Shown: piece after piece, positions 52,620-61,294 of the stretch
How the letters are laid out: each line of letters begins with the position of its first letter
Position numbering within the stretch: the stretch's first letter is position 1
DNA from: Bacillus marinisedimentorum
GTDB lineage: Bacteria > Bacillota > Bacilli > Bacillales > Bacillaceae_O
Reading direction: 5' to 3'
Length of the DNA: 64,000 nucleotides
NCBI RefSeq assembly: GCF_001644195.2
Contig: NZ_LWBL02000008.1
Location: 39,315 to 103,314, forward strand
Translations under genes and position numbers: made by a program
The notes under the pieces: model-generated
Told to the model about the DNA's origin: nothing
Seen by the model: the letters and a program-made list of their open reading frames with translations, nothing else
Database searches by the model: none

Positions 52620-54143
52620 TTACTTCACCAGCCGCTTCGCCCCAAGGTACCGGGGCTGCCAGTAGCTATTCGACAGGTTTGATATCGTGACGCCGGTTGA
52701 TGTGCCGGCGTGGATGAAGTTACCGTTGCCAAGGTAGATGCCCATATGTGACGGGCCTTTTTTGTATGTTTCGAAATAGACAAAGTCACCGACTTGCGGT
52801 TTCGGGACAGGTGTCATCCGGTCCCAATAAGAAGCAGTGCTCAGCCTTGGCATGCTGTATTGCTTGTTGATGACGTATGCGATGAAACCGCTGCAGTCAA
52901 AGCCTTCTGGCGTGTTGCCGGCCCACAGGTAAGGTACGCCGATATGTTTCTTGGCGTCTGAGACAAGCGAAACAGGATTCAATATAGCTGCCGTGCTGCC
53001 AGCAGCAGGAGTCCTATTCTCTGTATCCTTTAATGATGTGCCTAATTTCAGTTTCTGGCCGGCATATATGTGATTGCTCTTCAAATCGTTAAGCTCCTTC
53101 AGCTTTGTCACTGAAATGCCAGCCGCTGACGCAATCTCCCAGATCGTATCGCCTGGCTTCACAACATAAACTCCTTCTTCAACGCTACTTGATTCTTCTT
53201 TTGAGGGTTGGGGCTGAGGTGCTGGTTCTGTCTGTCCGCCATGAACAAGCAGTTTTTGCCCTGGATAAATGGTAGCAGATGTAAGATGATTCAGCGATAT
53301 AAGTTCATAATAGGACATGCCAAACCTGGCGCCGATTCGATATAAGCTGTCTCCGCTTACTACGATATATGTACCCGTCTTTACAGGTGCTGCCGGTTCA
53401 TGTTTTACCGGTGACGGAGTTGGTTTTGCAGCAGGCTCAGGATCAGGTTTCACAGCCGGTTTCTCTGTTCCCCCGCTTTCAGCACCGCCCTTTATAGTAA
53501 GCTTCTGGCCCGGATAAATCGTTGTCGACGACAAGTTGTTCCATTTCATGATATCCCGATAGGAAACACCGAATTTCGCTCCAATTTTCGAAAGGCTATC
53601 ACCGCTTTTTACGATGTATGTACTGCTTGCGGCTGGCTCCTCGGCAGGCTTGGCATTTTCAGATGCATTCGAACCTGAAGGTTGTGACCCATCAACAGGA
53701 GCTTTGCCTGGTGCAGTTCCCTCAATTTTCAGTGTCTGGCCCGGATAAATCACAGTGGACGTCAAGCCATTCCATTTCATAATATCTTGATATGCAACAC
53801 CGAATTTTACCCCGATTTTCGAAAGGGTGTCCCCTCTTGCAACTGTATAACTTGACATATTCTGCATGACAGCCGCCTGAACAGAAGAATCATTTTCTGT
53901 CGTTTTCAACTGCCCTGTTTTATCGGGGATTTCCAGCTTTTGTCCCGCGTAAATCGTATCAGACACCAACCCGTTGACCAGCCTGATCTCATAAACACTT
54001 ACCCGGTACCGCTGCGACATCTCCCACAGCGTTTCACCGGATTTCACCTCATGTGATGCCGCTTCTGCTTGTCCTGCCGAACCATGGAACAGCGCCAAAC
54101 CGAGCAGCGCTCCGCCGCTCGCCGTCAACAACTTCTTCTTCAT
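52620..54143 (-). CDS. LytF-like D,L-endopeptidase with five LysM domains
   Basis: 507 residues. Signal peptide ([28 protein letters not shown]), then five LysM modules (about 30-75, 97-140, 180-223, 255-298, 315-358), each separated by S/P/A-rich linkers, and a C-terminal NlpC/P60 domain. The catalytic Cys is in [10 protein letters not shown] and the histidines in HMGIY and FIHAG. The five-LysM plus NlpC/P60 plan is that of B. subtilis LytF (CwlE), which separates daughter cells and is SigD-controlled. The start at 54143 has GGAGGGG upstream. lytF is the closest guess; I leave the symbol empty because LytE-like paralogues vary in LysM number. Confidence 0.92.
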   Translation of the reverse strand: MKKKLLTASGGALLGLALFHGSAGQAEAASHEVKSGETLWEMSQRYRVSVYEIRLVNGLVSDTIYAGQKLEIPDKTGQLKTTENDSSVQAAVMQNMSSYTVARGDTLSKIGVKFGVAYQDIMKWNGLTSTVIYPGQTLKIEGTAPGKAPVDGSQPSGSNASENAKPAEEPAASSTYIVKSGDSLSKIGAKFGVSYRDIMKWNNLSSTTIYPGQKLTIKGGAESGGTEKPAVKPDPEPAAKPTPSPVKHEPAAPVKTGTYIVVSGDSLYRIGARFGMSYYELISLNHLTSATIYPGQKLLVHGGQTEPAPQPQPSKEESSSVEEGVYVVKPGDTIWEIASAAGISVTKLKELNDLKSNHIYAGQKLKLGTSLKDTENRTPAAGSTAAILNPVSLVSDAKKHIGVPYLWAGNTPEGFDCSGFIAYVINKQYSMPRLSTASYWDRMTPVPKPQVGDFVYFETYKKGPSHMGIYLGNGNFIHAGTSTGVTISNLSNSYWQPRYLGAKRLVK

Positions 54144-54280
54144 TTCCGCCCCTCCCAATCTGGCATTCTTACTTCTAACTTTATCCAAGCCGGTAAAATC
54201 TGTCTATACCTTTTTTCTTATTTTTGTGAAAATTAGAGTCTTTAGTCCCTTGTTGTCACTTTATAGTAATTCTATTTTTT

Positions 54281-54307
54281 ATATCGGTTAATGTCGATGC
54301 ACTTGTA
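54281..54307 (-). promoter_or_regulatory. SigD-like promoter of the LytF-like gene
   Basis: TACA-N15-ACCGATAT differs from the SigD consensus by one base in each element and keeps the exact spacing. The leader is about 130 bases. Other than this, the 54144-54552 stretch shows only a partial repeat fragment near 54462. Confidence 0.72.
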
Positions 54308-54552
54308 TCAAACTTCTGTATCGTTTTTTGATTTTCCTGTAGGCTTTACTGCAGCACGGTGTACCAAAACCACTCTCCCACCGCGCAAATCATATGGTCC
54401 TACATAATAATGGTAAGCAGGAGTATAAAAAGCTAGCTGAGAAACGGTTTCCTTTTTGCAGTGTCCAGGCAATTTCCTTCGATTTGCATTTGACTCAATC
54501 ACATTTCTACTTCTGCCGCACTACACCAACATCAGCAAACCACTTTGCAAAA

Positions 54553-54580
54553 CGAAAAAAGAGCCCGTCTCCGGACTCTT
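54553..54580 (-). terminator. degU: Terminator of degU
   Basis: GAGTCCG and CGGGCTC (one G-T pair) around GAGA, then TTTTTTCG on the minus strand. Confidence 0.82.
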
Positions 54581-54601
54581 CTTATTACCATTTTTGCTCA
54601 A

Positions 54602-55288
54602 CTATGAAACTTGCACCCAGCCATTCTTAATCGCCATAACAACTGCCTGGGTCCGGTCATTCACATTCAGCTTCTGTAAAATATTGCTCACATGGTTTTT
54701 AACCGTTTTTTCACTGATATAAAGCATCTCGCCAATTGAACGGTTGCTTTTCCCATCAGCCAGTAACTGCAGTACTTCGCATTCCCTGCGGGTCAGCAAA
54801 TGCAGCGGCTTCCGGTATTCGACTTCCGCAAAACGGTTGCTGCCGCGTTTCTGGTTTTCCTCTGCCAGCCTGCGGTAATCCTTGACAAGATTATGTGTGA
54901 TCTTCGGATGCAGGTAAGACCCGCCTGCAGCCACCACTTTGACGGCTTCAACAAGTGCATCAGCATCCATTTCCTTCAATAAATACCCTTGCGCCCCCGA
55001 TTGGAGAGCGTGGTTCACATACGCTTCGTCATCATGGATAGAAAGGATGATAACCTTTGTATCCGGGTACGTATCCATCAATTGCCGCGTAGCTTCAACA
55101 CCGTTTATATTCGGCATGTTGATATCCATCAGGACTACATCAGGCTGATAGTTTTCAAATAAAACAACTGCTTCAGTACCATCATCCCCCTCTGCAACAA
55201 CAGTAAAAGTTTCTTCATAATCCAAAATCCGCTTTACTCCTTCACGGAATAATTGATGATCATCAATGATTACAATTCGTGTTGTCAT
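54602..55288 (-). CDS. degU: Two-component response regulator DegU
   Basis: 228 residues. Receiver domain with the phospho-acceptor Asp55 in VVLMDINMP and the C-terminal LuxR-type helix-turn-helix [40 protein letters not shown]. It controls degradative enzymes, competence and motility. GGGGGAG lies before the ATG. It is separated by 456 bases from degS rather than following it directly. Confidence 0.96.
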   Translation of the reverse strand: MTTRIVIIDDHQLFREGVKRILDYEETFTVVAEGDDGTEAVVLFENYQPDVVLMDINMPNINGVEATRQLMDTYPDTKVIILSIHDDEAYVNHALQSGAQGYLLKEMDADALVEAVKVVAAGGSYLHPKITHNLVKDYRRLAEENQKRGSNRFAEVEYRKPLHLLTRRECEVLQLLADGKSNRSIGEMLYISEKTVKNHVSNILQKLNVNDRTQAVVMAIKNGWVQVS

Positions 55289-55683
55289 CCTAAATACTCC
55301 CCCTCTGCGATAAGTTGTTGTATCTTGGCCGGCTTAACTTACTGCATCTCCTGGTCCGTTTAATGTGTGTCGAAAATACTATGGGCTCTTATAAAACACA
55401 GAGAAATAGCCAGCAGAGCGTTCTTTCCTTCAAATCATATTACAGGTCTTATTCCCCAAATCGTTTCCCCTGGAACCCCGTCTTTACAAAAAAGTCTAAA
55501 AATAGAAAACGGCCATTGAGCCATCAAACAACGGCACGAATCCCGATTACCAATTAATTGAAGTGAATCAAAGTGTACGGTGTCATCAAAGAGTTTGCGA
55601 TTGCGAACAAGAATCCTTCCGGAAGTACCAAAAATAATGCTTTCGGCACAGAAACCGCCTTTTAGATGGACGCAATAATATGT
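55289..55683. other. Unusual degS-degU intergenic spacer
   Basis: About 400 gene-free bases where B. subtilis has almost none. Small frames occur on both strands but have no ribosome-binding site or recognisable domain. It may hold the separate degU promoter; no element is certain. No repeat-family copy is visible. Confidence 0.5.
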
Positions 55684-55721
55684 AAAAACTGAAAAAGCAA
55701 GAAGCGTTCTCCCTTTTTCAG
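55684..55721 (-). terminator. degS: Terminator after degS
   Basis: CTGAAAAAG and CTTTTTCAG form a nine-pair stem on the minus strand and are followed by TTTTTAC. A smaller AAGCAGC/GCTGCTT hairpin (55722-55743) precedes it. Confidence 0.7.
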
Positions 55722-55744
55722 CAAGCAGCAATGCCGCTGCTTAT

Positions 55745-56902
55745 CTAAATGACACTTTCCACTTCAGACTTCAGCGGCACCTGGATCGTAACGACAGTCC
55801 CTGCTCCTTCTTTTGAATCAATGGCCATCTGTCCATCCAGCATATCAATCCGCTCTTCCATGCCCATCAAGCCAAACGATTTGCCCTTTGCCTCTTCAAG
55901 GTTGAATCCTTTACCATCATCTCTGATGACTACATTAGCATTCTTTCTGCCGATTTCAAGTTTCACCTGGATTTCTTTTGGCCGGGCATGCTTTATGGCA
56001 TTTTGGACAGCTTCCTGTATCAAGCGGAAAAGCGCAACTTCATATTTGGAGGCAATGCGCGCTTCTAAACCGAAACTCCGAAAATGGATTGCGATTTTAT
56101 TGTATTCTTCCATGCTGCTTAAATACTTCTTCAATGTTGGGATAAGTCCAAGATCATCAAGCGCCATCGGTCTCAAATCGTAAATGATCCGGCGTACCTC
56201 ATACAGTGCGCTTCGCACCATCTCCCGCAAATCGCGGATCTCGGCAACCGCATCATCGACAGCGCCTGTCCGGGACATCCGATCAATCAGTTCGGAGCGC
56301 ATCATGACATTGGCAAGCATCTGTGCGGGACCGTCATGGATTTCACGGGACAGCTTACGGCGTTCTTCTTCCTGCGCCTCAATGATCTGCAGGCCGAATG
56401 CCTGCTTTTGCTTGGCATTTTCCAACAGCTCACTGACCTGCCGCAAATCACTGTTCAAATAGTTGAGAACCACCGTGATCTGGCTGACAAGACCTTCAGC
56501 CCGCTCAACCGTTTCCTGCAATTGCTGCAGCCGCCGTTCCAGATCATCACGCCGTTCCCTGAGCTGCTTTTCCTCCTGGCGCATAAATTGCAGGTCCATT
56601 TGCACTTCATGGGCCCGTTCGTATGCATTTCGGATTTCCTCTTCGCTGTAATCCTTGAAATGCTTGCTCACCTCGGCAAGGCGGATCCTGGCAAACCGAT
56701 AGTGAATTTCCAGCCGATCCGTTTTTTCGATTGTATCCGTTACTTTCGCACGGATATCTTTCAGCTCTTGAAGCAGTTTGTCATACTCTCTCCGCGATTC
56801 TTCCCCGATCTGGAAAATCTCACTCTTGCTGTCCGATACGGTCTTAATCATTCTTTCCAGAATCGAATCTAAGGATTTAGCATCAAGCGAATTGGATGAC
56901 AT
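55745..56902 (-). CDS. degS: Sensor histidine kinase DegS
   Basis: 385 residues, cytoplasmic, with no membrane segment. Residues 1-175 form the long DegS coiled coil. The HisKA_3 dimerisation box EEERRKLSREIHDGPAQML holds the phospho-acceptor His189, and the ATPase domain has VIRDDGKGFNLEEAKGKSFGLMGMEERI. It phosphorylates DegU. GTGGAGG lies before the ATG. A hairpin-terminator follows the gene and parts it from degU. Confidence 0.96.
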   Translation of the reverse strand: MSSNSLDAKSLDSILERMIKTVSDSKSEIFQIGEESRREYDKLLQELKDIRAKVTDTIEKTDRLEIHYRFARIRLAEVSKHFKDYSEEEIRNAYERAHEVQMDLQFMRQEEKQLRERRDDLERRLQQLQETVERAEGLVSQITVVLNYLNSDLRQVSELLENAKQKQAFGLQIIEAQEEERRKLSREIHDGPAQMLANVMMRSELIDRMSRTGAVDDAVAEIRDLREMVRSALYEVRRIIYDLRPMALDDLGLIPTLKKYLSSMEEYNKIAIHFRSFGLEARIASKYEVALFRLIQEAVQNAIKHARPKEIQVKLEIGRKNANVVIRDDGKGFNLEEAKGKSFGLMGMEERIDMLDGQMAIDSKEGAGTVVTIQVPLKSEVESVI

Positions 56903-57061
56903 CTCGATTCCTCCACTTAACTTTAACGAACATGGACCTAACGGACTACAACCTTAAGGCCTATTTCGGGCATAGGCCTTTGTAACGGCTGGTCCGGTCA
57001 CAGTATAGTGTTCGCCAAGCAAAAGATATATCTGTACATTAAAGGTAAAAAGAAACATAAT

Positions 57062-57090
57062 TTGCCGGGAGTTTTATACCGACTTATAAT
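57062..57090 (+). promoter_or_regulatory. yvyE: SigA promoter of yvyE-LCP-glycosyltransferase
   Basis: TTGCCG (57062-57067), 17 bases, TATAAT (57085-57090). The -10 is perfect and the spacing ideal. It lies 49 bases before yvyE. Confidence 0.75.
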
Positions 57091-57138
57091 AATTATGGTA
57101 TACTTATTTACCTTACGATTGCAGGGGGTATAATACTT

Positions 57139-57771
57139 ATGTTATCAACCTATTATACCGTAAAAGGGTACGGTGAGCATGAAATAAACATACAAAAATC
57201 ACGGTTTATCGGATACGTAAAACGGACCGAGACTGAAGAAGAAGCACAGGCGTTCATCCAGGAGATCAAAAAAAAGAACTGGAATGCGAACCATAACTGT
57301 TCTGCATACATGATTGGTGAACATGATCTTTTACAAAAAGCAAACGATGATGGGGAACCAAGCGGAACAGCTGGAGTTCCAATGCTTGAGGTCCTAAAAA
57401 AAAGAGAACTCAAAGATACCACAGTTGTGGTAACACGTTATTTCGGGGGAATCAAATTAGGATCTGGCGGACTAATCAGAGCGTACGGGAAATCTGCTTC
57501 TGAGGTAATCAACAAGGCAGGAATTATAGAAATGAAACTAATGCAAGTAATGGAACTAACTATTGACTATACCTTGCTTGGCAAATTAGAAAACGATCTT
57601 AGGACTTCAAAATTTATTTTAAAAAAAGTGGAATATTTGGAAAAAGTCAAAATTCAAGTATACATCCAATCGGGTGAGGAAAATTTGTTTACCTTCTGGG
57701 TAGATGAACATACAAACGGTCTAGCCGATGTAAAGAAACGCCAAACGAAGTACCTTGAGTTTGACGTTTAA
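57139..57771 (+). CDS. yvyE: YigZ/IMPACT family protein YvyE
   Basis: 210 residues. The UPF0029 N-terminal domain has the conserved ANHNCSAYMIG, DDGEPSGTAGVPML and TRYFGGIKLGSGGLIRAYG motifs; the C-terminal domain is the DUF1949 EF-G-IV-like fold. It is nucleic-acid-related by fold and poorly understood functionally. It sits 19 bases before the LCP gene and is probably its operon leader. Confidence 0.94.
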   Translation: MLSTYYTVKGYGEHEINIQKSRFIGYVKRTETEEEAQAFIQEIKKKNWNANHNCSAYMIGEHDLLQKANDDGEPSGTAGVPMLEVLKKRELKDTTVVVTRYFGGIKLGSGGLIRAYGKSASEVINKAGIIEMKLMQVMELTIDYTLLGKLENDLRTSKFILKKVEYLEKVKIQVYIQSGEENLFTFWVDEHTNGLADVKKRQTKYLEFDV

Positions 57772-57790
57772 TTTTTGTGAGGGGAATTTT

Positions 57791-58756
57791 ATGGGAACAA
57801 AAAGAACAAGAAGAAAATTACAAAGAAATAAAAAGTTTAAACGGGCTTTTATTATTATATCTATTCCTCTTTTAAGCGTAGTTACTTATTTAAGCTATAT
57901 CACCTATCAAGCATTTACAACAGCTAATACGTCTTATGCCGAGCTGGATAGAGGCGAAAAGTCAGAACTTCGGCAAAATGAAGTAAAAGTAAGCACCACT
58001 CCCATTTCCGTATTATTGACTGGTGTTGAAAATTATTCATCAAACATGGGTCCCGGCAGGACAGATACCATTGTCGTAGTAACTTTTAATCCTTCTGAAA
58101 AGACAATCAAGTTATTGAGCATCCCGCGTGATACCCTTGTTAACATCTCTTCTTATGGAGAGGATAAGATAAACCATGCTCATGCATTCGGAGGGCAAGA
58201 TTTAACCATTAGTACCATCGAGGACTTTCTGGATATTCCAATTGATTATTATGCTTCTGTTAATTTTAAAGGGTTCACCAGTATAATTGATGTCCTTGGG
58301 GGTGTAAACGTTAATGTGCCTTTTGACTTTTGGGAAAAAAGATATGGAACAACCGAGAAAATTTATTTTACGGAAGGTGCAATGCATCTAAACGGAGAAG
58401 AGGCTCTTGCCTATGCGAGGATGAGAAAACGGGATCCAAGAGGGGATTTTGGCCGCAGTGAAAGGCAGAGGGAGATTATTACCTCTGTAATCCAAAAAGC
58501 AACAGTTCCTTCTTCTTTGTTTAAAATTGAAAATATCAGGGAAGTAATCGCCAAAAATCTAAAAACAAATTTTAAAGTTTCTGAAGGTATTGCATTGGCA
58601 AAATCTTATCCTGATTTTGATACAAGCCAAATTGAAGAAATTAAACTAAACGGCCACGACAATTATATAGATAATGTTTACTACTTTGTAGCGAATGAAG
58701 ACTCAATAGATAAAGTTCAATCCGAGTTAAAACAACATCTGGAACTGGAAGAATAA
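57791..58756 (+). CDS. tagU: LytR-CpsA-Psr wall-polymer ligase (TagU-like)
   Basis: 321 residues. Cytoplasmic basic tail, one membrane anchor (about 17-37), then the extracellular LCP domain with GPGRTDTIVVVTFNP, LLSIPRDTLVNI, INHAHAFGG and the arginine-rich YARMRKRDPRGDFGRSERQREI. The family transfers teichoic acid or similar polymers from undecaprenyl phosphate to peptidoglycan. The start at 57791 has GAGGGG upstream; the frame's earlier start lies in yvyE. The name tagU is by family and synteny. Confidence 0.92.
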   Translation: MGTKRTRRKLQRNKKFKRAFIIISIPLLSVVTYLSYITYQAFTTANTSYAELDRGEKSELRQNEVKVSTTPISVLLTGVENYSSNMGPGRTDTIVVVTFNPSEKTIKLLSIPRDTLVNISSYGEDKINHAHAFGGQDLTISTIEDFLDIPIDYYASVNFKGFTSIIDVLGGVNVNVPFDFWEKRYGTTEKIYFTEGAMHLNGEEALAYARMRKRDPRGDFGRSERQREIITSVIQKATVPSSLFKIENIREVIAKNLKTNFKVSEGIALAKSYPDFDTSQIEEIKLNGHDNYIDNVYYFVANEDSIDKVQSELKQHLELEE

Positions 58757-58768
58757 GGGGGGGATTCC

Positions 58769-59914
58769 GTGCCGAATGATGCAAAAGTTATTGTATACAG
58801 GGATATTTTATTACCAAAGTCAGAAACCTTTGTTAAGGAACAAGCAGATAACCTGGTACGTTTCAAACCGGTGTTTGCCGGATATAAGTATATCAACTAC
58901 GGAATTCAACTTGACAGCAATAATGTTATTTGCAACCAGAAAACTGATACTGCACGAACCACTATCAAAGAGGCATTAATCAAGACATCCGGGTTAAACT
59001 GGAAATTAATTAAAGAAATACAACAAGTTCAACCAAGATTAATACATGCCCAATTCGGGCCAGATGGATCCCTGGTGTTGCCAATCGCCAAAAGGCTAAA
59101 CCTTCCATTGTTGGTTTCCTTTCATGGTTATGATGCCACTATGGATGATCAATCATTACTAAAAGGATCATTTAATGCAAGGTATTATGTACGAAATAAA
59201 GAAAAATTGATGAAAAATGCCACAAACTTTATTGCTGTATCGAATTTTATAAAAAGCAAGTTAGTGGATCGGGGATTTCCCCAGGACAAAATCATGACTC
59301 ACTACATTGGAATCGATACGGAGAAATTTGCAAAATCAAGCACTACAAAAAAGGAGAATACTGTCCTTTTTGTTGGAAGGTTGGTACCCAATAAAGGGTG
59401 TAATTATCTTTTGCAGGCAATGAAAAAGGTTCAAAACAACATAAGTAATGCTGAATTAATTATTATTGGAGATGGTCCAGAAAAGGAAAAGTTAATGAAA
59501 ACAGCAAAAGAGCTAAATATTTCATGCAAGTTCCTCGGCCACCAGCCACAAGAGGAAGTCATAAACTGGCTTAACAAAGCTAAAGTGTTCTGTGTACCTA
59601 GTACAGAAGTAGAATCCGGAGCCTCCGAGGGACTTGGGATGGTTTTTTTAGAGGCCCAGGCCATGGGAGTTCCGGTAGCCAGTTTTAAAACTGGCGGTAT
59701 TCCAGAGGCGGTACTGGATAAACAGACAGGTTTCTTGTACGAGCAAAGAAATTGGAGCAAACTTGCAGAAGGTATAACAGCCTTATTAGAAAACGAACAT
59801 CTATATAACCAATTTTCAACCAATGCCGTAGTCCATGTTAATAAACGCTTCAACATTATAAAACAGACCAATGAATTAGAAACAATTTATCAAGATATAT
59901 CGTCTAATAAGTAA
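58769..59914 (+). CDS. Family 4 glycosyltransferase
   Basis: 381 residues with the GT-B fold: HAQFGPDGSLVLPIAKRLNLPLLVSFHGYD in the N-domain and, in the C-domain, LFVGRLVPNKGCNYLLQAMKKV, IIGDGPEKEKLM and the nucleotide-sugar motif VESGASEGLGMVFLEAQAMGVPV. Resemblance is to exopolysaccharide-type enzymes such as AmsK/WcaL. GTG start at 58769 with GGGGGG upstream. It follows tagU by 12 bases, so it probably makes part of a wall polymer. The sugar is unknown. Confidence 0.9.
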   Translation: MPNDAKVIVYRDILLPKSETFVKEQADNLVRFKPVFAGYKYINYGIQLDSNNVICNQKTDTARTTIKEALIKTSGLNWKLIKEIQQVQPRLIHAQFGPDGSLVLPIAKRLNLPLLVSFHGYDATMDDQSLLKGSFNARYYVRNKEKLMKNATNFIAVSNFIKSKLVDRGFPQDKIMTHYIGIDTEKFAKSSTTKKENTVLFVGRLVPNKGCNYLLQAMKKVQNNISNAELIIIGDGPEKEKLMKTAKELNISCKFLGHQPQEEVINWLNKAKVFCVPSTEVESGASEGLGMVFLEAQAMGVPVASFKTGGIPEAVLDKQTGFLYEQRNWSKLAEGITALLENEHLYNQFSTNAVVHVNKRFNIIKQTNELETIYQDISSNK

Positions 59915-60019
59915 AGCTCTTTTTGGTTGAAAGTTTTTCTTGACCATTCAGAAAAACGCATGTAAGCTTCTATTGGTACTTGTAATTTTATTTTCGGTAT
60001 ATAAAGAGGTGTCATAATA

Positions 60020-61099
60020 ATGACTATGCACTATACCATCGCATTTATTGTATCAATGTTGGTCGCATTTTTTTCTACACCAATGATAAAGTGGATCGCA
60101 ATCAAGATTGGTGCTACAGATACTCCTAACGGAAGAAAAGTGCACACAAAAATCATGCCTCGATTAGGCGGTTTAAGTATTGTTCTTGGTGTCCTGGTTG
60201 GATATCTTTACCTTAGACCAGTCTTGCCGTACTTTACTCCTATCGCAATTGGGGCTACCATAATAATCATCATTGGTATACTTGATGATAAATATACATT
60301 GCCAGCCAGTATAAAATTTTTGGCACAGCTGGCTGCAGCAATAATTGTAGTTGCATCCGGCCTGAAGGTTGATTTTGTAACATTACCTTTTAACGGAAAA
60401 ATTGAACTTGGGGTTTTCGGCTATATAGTGGCAGTCTTATGGATTGTAGGTATCACCAATTCGATAAATTTAATTGATGGACTAGATGGATTGGCTGGCG
60501 GAGTAGCTGCTATAGCTACGGGAAGTATACTCGTAATGGCACTTATCGACAATCAGTTTGCGGTAGTAGCCTTGTCTGTCATACTTCTCGGGAGTACACT
60601 TGGCTTCCTGTATTTCAATTTCCACCCAGCAAAAATATTCATGGGTGATACGGGAGCATTATTCCTGGGTTATACAATATCTATAATATCTATGCTTGGC
60701 CTATTCAAAAGTGTTACTGCGTTCAGCTTGATAGTTCCGATTATTGTGTTAGGTGTGCCCATTGTAGATACATTCTTCGCGATTATTCGTCGTTTCCTAA
60801 ATAGGCAAAAAATATCGGCACCAGATAAATCACACTTGCATCACTGTCTTTTAGGACTCGGATTTAGTCACAGGAATACAGTTTTGCTAATCTATTCACT
60901 AAGTTTATTTTTCGGGCTGTCAGCTATATTATTTTCAGCCGCAACCATGTGGGGATCATTTCTTATTGTGTTTCTGCTCTTAATTGTTATACAAGTTACA
61001 GCAGAAATAGTGGGATTAATAGGAAACAGAAGAAAACCATTAATAAATACAATGAAGAGAATATATTACGCAAATTCTCCACGTTCAAAAAGCAAATAA
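60020..61099 (+). CDS. tagO: Undecaprenyl-phosphate GlcNAc-1-phosphate transferase TagO
   Basis: 359 residues with about 11 membrane helices. It transfers GlcNAc-1-phosphate to undecaprenyl phosphate, the first step of wall teichoic acid synthesis. The family motifs are visible: the DDK loop (GILDDKYTLPA), NLIDGLDGLAGG, GDTGALFLGY and the cytoplasmic HLHH region. AAGAGGTG lies before the start. Confidence 0.95.
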   Translation: MTMHYTIAFIVSMLVAFFSTPMIKWIAIKIGATDTPNGRKVHTKIMPRLGGLSIVLGVLVGYLYLRPVLPYFTPIAIGATIIIIIGILDDKYTLPASIKFLAQLAAAIIVVASGLKVDFVTLPFNGKIELGVFGYIVAVLWIVGITNSINLIDGLDGLAGGVAAIATGSILVMALIDNQFAVVALSVILLGSTLGFLYFNFHPAKIFMGDTGALFLGYTISIISMLGLFKSVTAFSLIVPIIVLGVPIVDTFFAIIRRFLNRQKISAPDKSHLHHCLLGLGFSHRNTVLLIYSLSLFFGLSAILFSAATMWGSFLIVFLLLIVIQVTAEIVGLIGNRRKPLINTMKRIYYANSPRSKSK

Positions 61100-61103
61100 C
61101 CTT

Positions 61104-61140
61104 TAAAGTTTGCACTTTTTAGTGCAAACTTTTTTGTTTT
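61104..61140 (+). terminator. tagO: Terminator of tagO
   Basis: AAAGTTTGCAC and GTGCAAACTTT pair over 11 bases around TTTTTA, followed by TTTG-TTTT. Confidence 0.87.
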
Positions 61141-61294
61141 TTATATAGTAAATACCCTAACTCCTTAACCTTAGTTTCCTATTTTCTGTAATTTAGTAAA
61201 ATAATGTTTTAAAAATCACCTCTAAAGTAGTATAATTGCTTTCGTGATAGCTTATTACACATCAAGAGACTTAGTTACGGAAAGGGAAAGTGTT

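Noticed and set aside
54462..54476. Sixth copy of repeat family A (CCAGGCAATTTCC)
   Set aside because: Only a half-unit with mismatches; could be chance.
55315..55731. Small frames on both strands in the degS-degU spacer
   Set aside because: No ribosome-binding sites, overlapping terminator sequence, and no recognisable protein features.
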